From positions 80,268,735 to 80,332,734 of the forward strand of contig NC_051066.1 in assembly GCF_004664715.2 (NCBI RefSeq): DNA of 64,000 bases, read 5' to 3'. How positions within the stretch are numbered: position 1 is the stretch's first letter; every line of letters starts with the position of its first letter. Position numbers and translations under genes: made by a program. The stretch comes from Peromyscus leucopus. Taxonomy: Eukaryota; Chordata; Mammalia; Rodentia; Cricetidae. Below, piece after piece: positions 63,419 through 64,000 of this stretch. Under the pieces are notes generated by a model that did not search any database, was not told the DNA's origin, and saw only the letters and a program-made list of their open reading frames with translations.

Positions 63419-64000
63419 GTCATCTTTCTGTTGCTGTGATAAAACACCATGAACAAGTATCTCAGTCAATGTTCTATTGCTATCAAGAGACACCATAACC
63501 ATGGCAACTCTTATATAAGAAACCATTTAATTGGGTCTTGCTTACAGTTTTAGAGGTTTATTCCATTATCATGGCAGAAAGCATGGCACCACACAGGCAG
63601 ATCTAGGGCCAGAGAAGTAGCTGAGAGTTCTACGTCTGCATCCACAGGCAGCGGGAAGAGAGAGTGACACTGGGGTTGGAACTGAGCTTTTGAAACCACC
63701 CCTAGCGACAAGCCTCCTACAACAAGGCCACGCCCTCCAATCCTTTCAAATAGTGCCGCTCCCTGGTGACCAGGCACTCAAATCTGTGAGCCCATGGGGG
63801 CCGTTCTCATTCACACCACCACACCAACGCAGTTTATGGAAGGAAGAGTTTATTTGGGCTTATAGTGCCAGAGAGAGACTCCATAATGGTGGAGGAGGCA
63901 TGGCTGGCTCTGGAAATGGAGAGATCGCATCTTCAACTGTAAACATGAAGTAGAGTCTCTGAGCTGGAAGGGGGCCAGGCCAGAAACCACCCAAGCCAAC
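63419..64000 (-). mobile_element. MaLR-type LTR, split by another LTR and cut by the window end
   Basis: Left part 63419-63457: 'tctttctgttgctgtgataa' + 'aacaccatgaacaag'. It resumes at 63824: 'gcagtttatggaaggaagag' + 'tttatttgggctta'. The element between them is another LTR in the same orientation. The 3' flank of this outer copy lies beyond the window. Confidence 0.75.
63458..63823 (-). mobile_element. MaLR-type LTR nested in the previous LTR
   Basis: In plus view it runs from 'tatctcagtcaatgttctat' with 'tgctatcaagagacacc', through 'gagagttctacgtctgcatc', to 'cattcacaccaccaca'. Flanks 'acaag' and 'ccaac' share three of five bases, so the target duplication is weak. It is younger than the LTR it interrupts. 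Confidence 0.75.

Overview
This is a stretch of rodent nuclear DNA. It is dominated by interspersed repeats and simple repeats, and I support only one protein-coding exon with confidence. The organism is most likely a cricetid (hamster, vole or deer-mouse type). Rodent SINEs (B1, B2, B3/B4-type, ID-like) and rodent L1/MaLR debris are everywhere. Two LTR families that I associate with cricetids are present (9146-9504 and 61158-61492). Several B1 copies carry the 'gtgcctgtcct' or 'gagcctttcct' variant in place of the common mouse B1 text. The species call is inference from remembered repeat families, not from a search.

Layout. 1-9 kb: a G-rich minisatellite, mostly unique AT-rich DNA, one MaLR-type LTR, a MIR split by a SINE, and a conserved-looking block at 5.6-6.2 kb. 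9-16.5 kb: a dense repeat cluster with a cricetid LTR, a CGG array inside a SINE, four minisatellites, nested SINE-in-LTR insertion and an unusual inverted duplication (15871-16416). 16.5-29 kb: possible old ERV sequence, B1/B2 SINEs, several L1 3' ends and a conserved-looking block near 23.6-23.9 kb. 29.5-29.8 kb: a plus-strand exon encoding the N-terminal part of a hotdog-fold acyl-CoA thioesterase, with a splice-acceptor-like sequence before it and a GT donor after it. 30-64 kb: if the gene continues on the plus strand, this is its intron or distal flank. It holds ancient L1, MIR and L2 pieces, B4 SINEs that carry CA/TG arrays, a hAT (URR1) copy with a target duplication, several LTRs of the MaLR type, a further conserved-looking block near 33.6-33.85 kb and others near 41.1, 45.3 and 53 kb, and a nested LTR cluster at the right edge.

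How it fits together: the conserved-looking AT-rich blocks with TAATTA-type motifs, spaced through otherwise gene-poor DNA, would fit enhancers of a distant developmental gene, but this cannot be shown from one sequence. I see no bacterial genes, CRISPR array, intact retroviral gene or RNA gene, and no evidence for a new multi-gene system. Many open frames in the window are translations of microsatellites and repeats.
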